6,322 nt of DNA, taken from Paracoccaceae bacterium. Its GTDB lineage: Bacteria; Pseudomonadota; Alphaproteobacteria; Rhodobacterales; Rhodobacteraceae. The notes below the pieces were generated by a model, which had not been told where the DNA came from, did no database searches, and saw nothing but the letters and a program-made list of their open reading frames with translations. The stretch covers positions 1 to 6,322 of the forward strand of contig DAOUPC010000173.1 of NCBI GenBank assembly GCA_030626365.1. The letters are read 5' to 3'. Shown here piece by piece: positions 4,762-6,322 of this stretch. The translations under genes were made by a program, and so were the position numbers. The stretch's first letter is position 1. Each line of letters starts with the position of its first letter.

Positions 4762-6322
4762 TTAACCGCGCGTGTCGCGGATGATACGCAGGATGTCCTC
4801 GGCTGCTTGCGGAATATTGGTGCCGGGACCAAAGATTGCCCTGACGCCATTGTCATAAAGGAACTGGTAATCCTGTTGCGGGATCACCCCGCCACAGATG
4901 ACGATAATATCCTCGGCACCGGCATCTTTCAGTTCCTGCACAAGCTGCGGCGCGAGGGTCTTGTGACCCGCCGCCTGGCTTGAGATGCCGATCACATGCA
5001 CATCGTTGTCGATGGCATCCTGCGCGGCCTCGGCCGGGGTCTGAAACAGCGGGCCGACATCCACATCAAAGCCGATATCGGCAAATGCCGTGGCGATCAC
5101 CTTGGCCCCCCGGTCATGCCCGTCCTGGCCCATCTTGACCACCAGCATACGGGGGCGGCGCCCTTCGTCCTCGGCAAATTCATCCACCGATTTCTGGATT
5201 GCGGCAAAGCCTTCGTCGCCCTCATAGGCGGCCCCGTACACCCCGGCGAGGGTTTTCACCTCGGCCCGGTGGCGGCCAAATACCTTTTCCATAGCCATGC
5301 TGATTTCCCCCACTGTGGCCCGTGCCCGTGCGGCCGTGATTGCGCCAGTCAACAGGTTGCCGCCCGTCCGGGCGATATGCGTCAGTTCATCAAGTGCGGC
5401 GGCGCACGCGCTTTCGTCGCGTGTGGCGCGGATTTCCGTCAGCCGGGCCACCTGGGCGGCGCGCACCGCGTCATTGTCGATGTCCAGGATGTCGATCGCA
5501 TCCTCTTTTTCCAGCCGGTATTTATTGACCCCGACGATCACCTCGTCGCCCCGGTCGATCTGCGCCTGCCTGAGGGCCGCGGTTTCCTCGATCCGCAGCT
5601 TGGGCATGCCGGATGCGACGGCCTTGGTCATGCCGCCCATTTCCTCGACCTCTTCGATCAGTTTCCAGGCCGCTTCAGCCAGATCATGGGTCAGCTTTTC
5701 AACGTAATACGACCCGGCCAGCGGATCGACCACGTTTGTCACGCCGGTTTCTTCCTGTAATATCAACTGGGTGTTGCGGGCAATTCGCGCCGAAAAATCG
5801 GTGGGCAACGCGATTGCCTCGTCCAGGGCGTTGGTGTGCAGCGATTGCGTACCACCCAGCGCCGCCGCCATCGCCTCATAGGCCGTGCGCACCACGTTGT
5901 TATAGGGGTCCTGTTCCTGCAACGACACACCCGAGGTCTGGCAATGGGTGCGCAGCATCGATGACTTGGGGTTCTTCGGTTCAAATTCCGACATGATCCG
6001 GTGCCACAACAGGCGCGCGGCACGCAGTTTCGACGCCTCCATGAAAAAATTCATGCCAATGGCAAAGAAGAACGACAACCGCCCGGCGAATTTGTCCACA
6101 TCCATGCCGCGCGCCAGCGCCGCGCGCACATATTCGCGCCCATCAGCCAGCGTATAGGCCAGTTCCTGCACCAGGTTCGCGCCGGCCTCTTGCATGTGAT
6201 AGCCCGAGATCGAAATAGAGTTGAATTTCGGCATCTCGGCGCTGGTGAATTCGATAATATCCGCAACGATCCGCATCGAAGGGTCGGGCGGATAGATATA
6301 GGTGTTGCGCACCATGAATTCC
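4762..6322 (-). CDS. scpA: Methylmalonyl-CoA mutase, C-terminal 519 residues (runs off right edge)
   Basis: The frame is open to the right edge, so the N-terminus (about 190-210 residues) is missing; the ATG at 6315 is an internal methionine, preceded by two more in-frame codons (Glu-Phe). Numbering from that Met, VRNTYIYPPDPSMR (2-15) contains R3, equivalent to substrate-carboxylate-binding Arg207 of the Propionibacterium enzyme. SGYHMQEAG (37-45) carries the catalytic Tyr/His pair (Y39, H40, equivalent to Tyr243/His244). The end of the TIM-barrel domain is followed by a linker and a C-terminal cobalamin-binding Rossmann domain (about 386-517) with GQDGHDRGAK (396-405), whose H400 is the lower axial cobalt ligand, plus GISSQAAGHKTL and ICGGVIP. 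The enzyme interconverts (R)-methylmalonyl-CoA and succinyl-CoA in propionate, odd-chain fatty acid and branched amino acid breakdown. Retained Arg and Tyr favour methylmalonyl-CoA rather than isobutyryl-CoA as substrate; ethylmalonyl-CoA mutase is less likely but not fully excluded without the N-terminus. The gene symbol varies between genomes (scpA, mutB, bhbA, mcmA). Confidence 0.95.
   Translation of the reverse strand, partial: EFMVRNTYIYPPDPSMRIVADIIEFTSAEMPKFNSISISGYHMQEAGANLVQELAYTLADGREYVRAALARGMDVDKFAGRLSFFFAIGMNFFMEASKLRAARLLWHRIMSEFEPKNPKSSMLRTHCQTSGVSLQEQDPYNNVVRTAYEAMAAALGGTQSLHTNALDEAIALPTDFSARIARNTQLILQEETGVTNVVDPLAGSYYVEKLTHDLAEAAWKLIEEVEEMGGMTKAVASGMPKLRIEETAALRQAQIDRGDEVIVGVNKYRLEKEDAIDILDIDNDAVRAAQVARLTEIRATRDESACAAALDELTHIARTGGNLLTGAITAARARATVGEISMAMEKVFGRHRAEVKTLAGVYGAAYEGDEGFAAIQKSVDEFAEDEGRRPRMLVVKMGQDGHDRGAKVIATAFADIGFDVDVGPLFQTPAEAAQDAIDNDVHVIGISSQAAGHKTLAPQLVQELKDAGAEDIIVICGGVIPQQDYQFLYDNGVRAIFGPGTNIPQAAEDILRIIRDTRG

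Noticed and set aside
4665..4856. 64-codon N-terminal extension of the lol permease ORF
   Set aside because: It overlaps the mutase gene, is arginine-rich with no family resemblance, and the ATG at 4664 has its own well-placed AGGAG.
4996..5760. 254-codon plus-strand open frame opposite the mutase gene
   Set aside because: It is a shadow of a confidently identified coding sequence in GC-rich DNA, with no recognisable protein character and no ribosome binding site that I could support.
6313..6315. ATG at 6315 as the start of the mutase gene
   Set aside because: Mutase-like codons (Glu-Phe) continue in frame to the window edge, and the family needs about 200 more residues, including the N-terminal substrate-binding part.

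Overview
The window is ordinary chromosomal DNA of a GC-rich alphaproteobacterium, most likely a member of the Rhodobacterales (Roseobacter/Rhodobacter type). This rests on protein character (O-succinylhomoserine sulfhydrylase, a YciB relative, a single-permease Lol locus, methylmalonyl-CoA mutase), on GC-rich codon use and on a SAM-II-type riboswitch, a class found mainly in this group. I see no mobile element, CRISPR array, tRNA or rRNA. Coding density is high, and the only sizeable gene-free stretch is 180-435.

Left edge (1-435): the first 59 codons of metZ run leftward and off the window. The leader between metZ and the divergent glutathione S-transferase gene holds the most interesting regulation in the window. 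Read on the minus strand in order, it has a TTGACG-N17-TAAACG promoter (362-334), a compact H-type pseudoknot matching a SAM-II aptamer (319-266), a hairpin with a U6 run that looks like an intrinsic terminator (260-221), and then the metZ ribosome binding site and start (192-177). A 26-codon reading frame (262-182) begins just after the aptamer, runs through the terminator and stops two bases before metZ. The parts form a coherent SAM-responsive attenuator for methionine synthesis.

Middle: a nu-class (YfcG-like) glutathione S-transferase gene (436-1143, plus strand) converges on yciB. yciB is the last gene of a tight minus-strand cluster. In transcription order the cluster is a lipoprotein-release permease (LolC/E family, probably LolF), its ATPase LolD, an EamA-family transporter and YciB. 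The first three genes overlap (8 and 4 nt), and the EamA stop codon lies inside the yciB ribosome binding site, so translational coupling is likely. The Lol pair extracts lipoproteins from the inner membrane for delivery to the outer membrane. YciB is also an envelope protein, so most of the cluster concerns the cell envelope.

Right edge (4762-6322): the C-terminal about 519 residues of the adenosylcobalamin-dependent methylmalonyl-CoA mutase, on the same strand upstream of the lol genes and separated from them by 97 bp. Its N-terminus lies outside the window. It works in propionate/methylmalonyl-CoA metabolism and has no evident functional tie to the lol genes.
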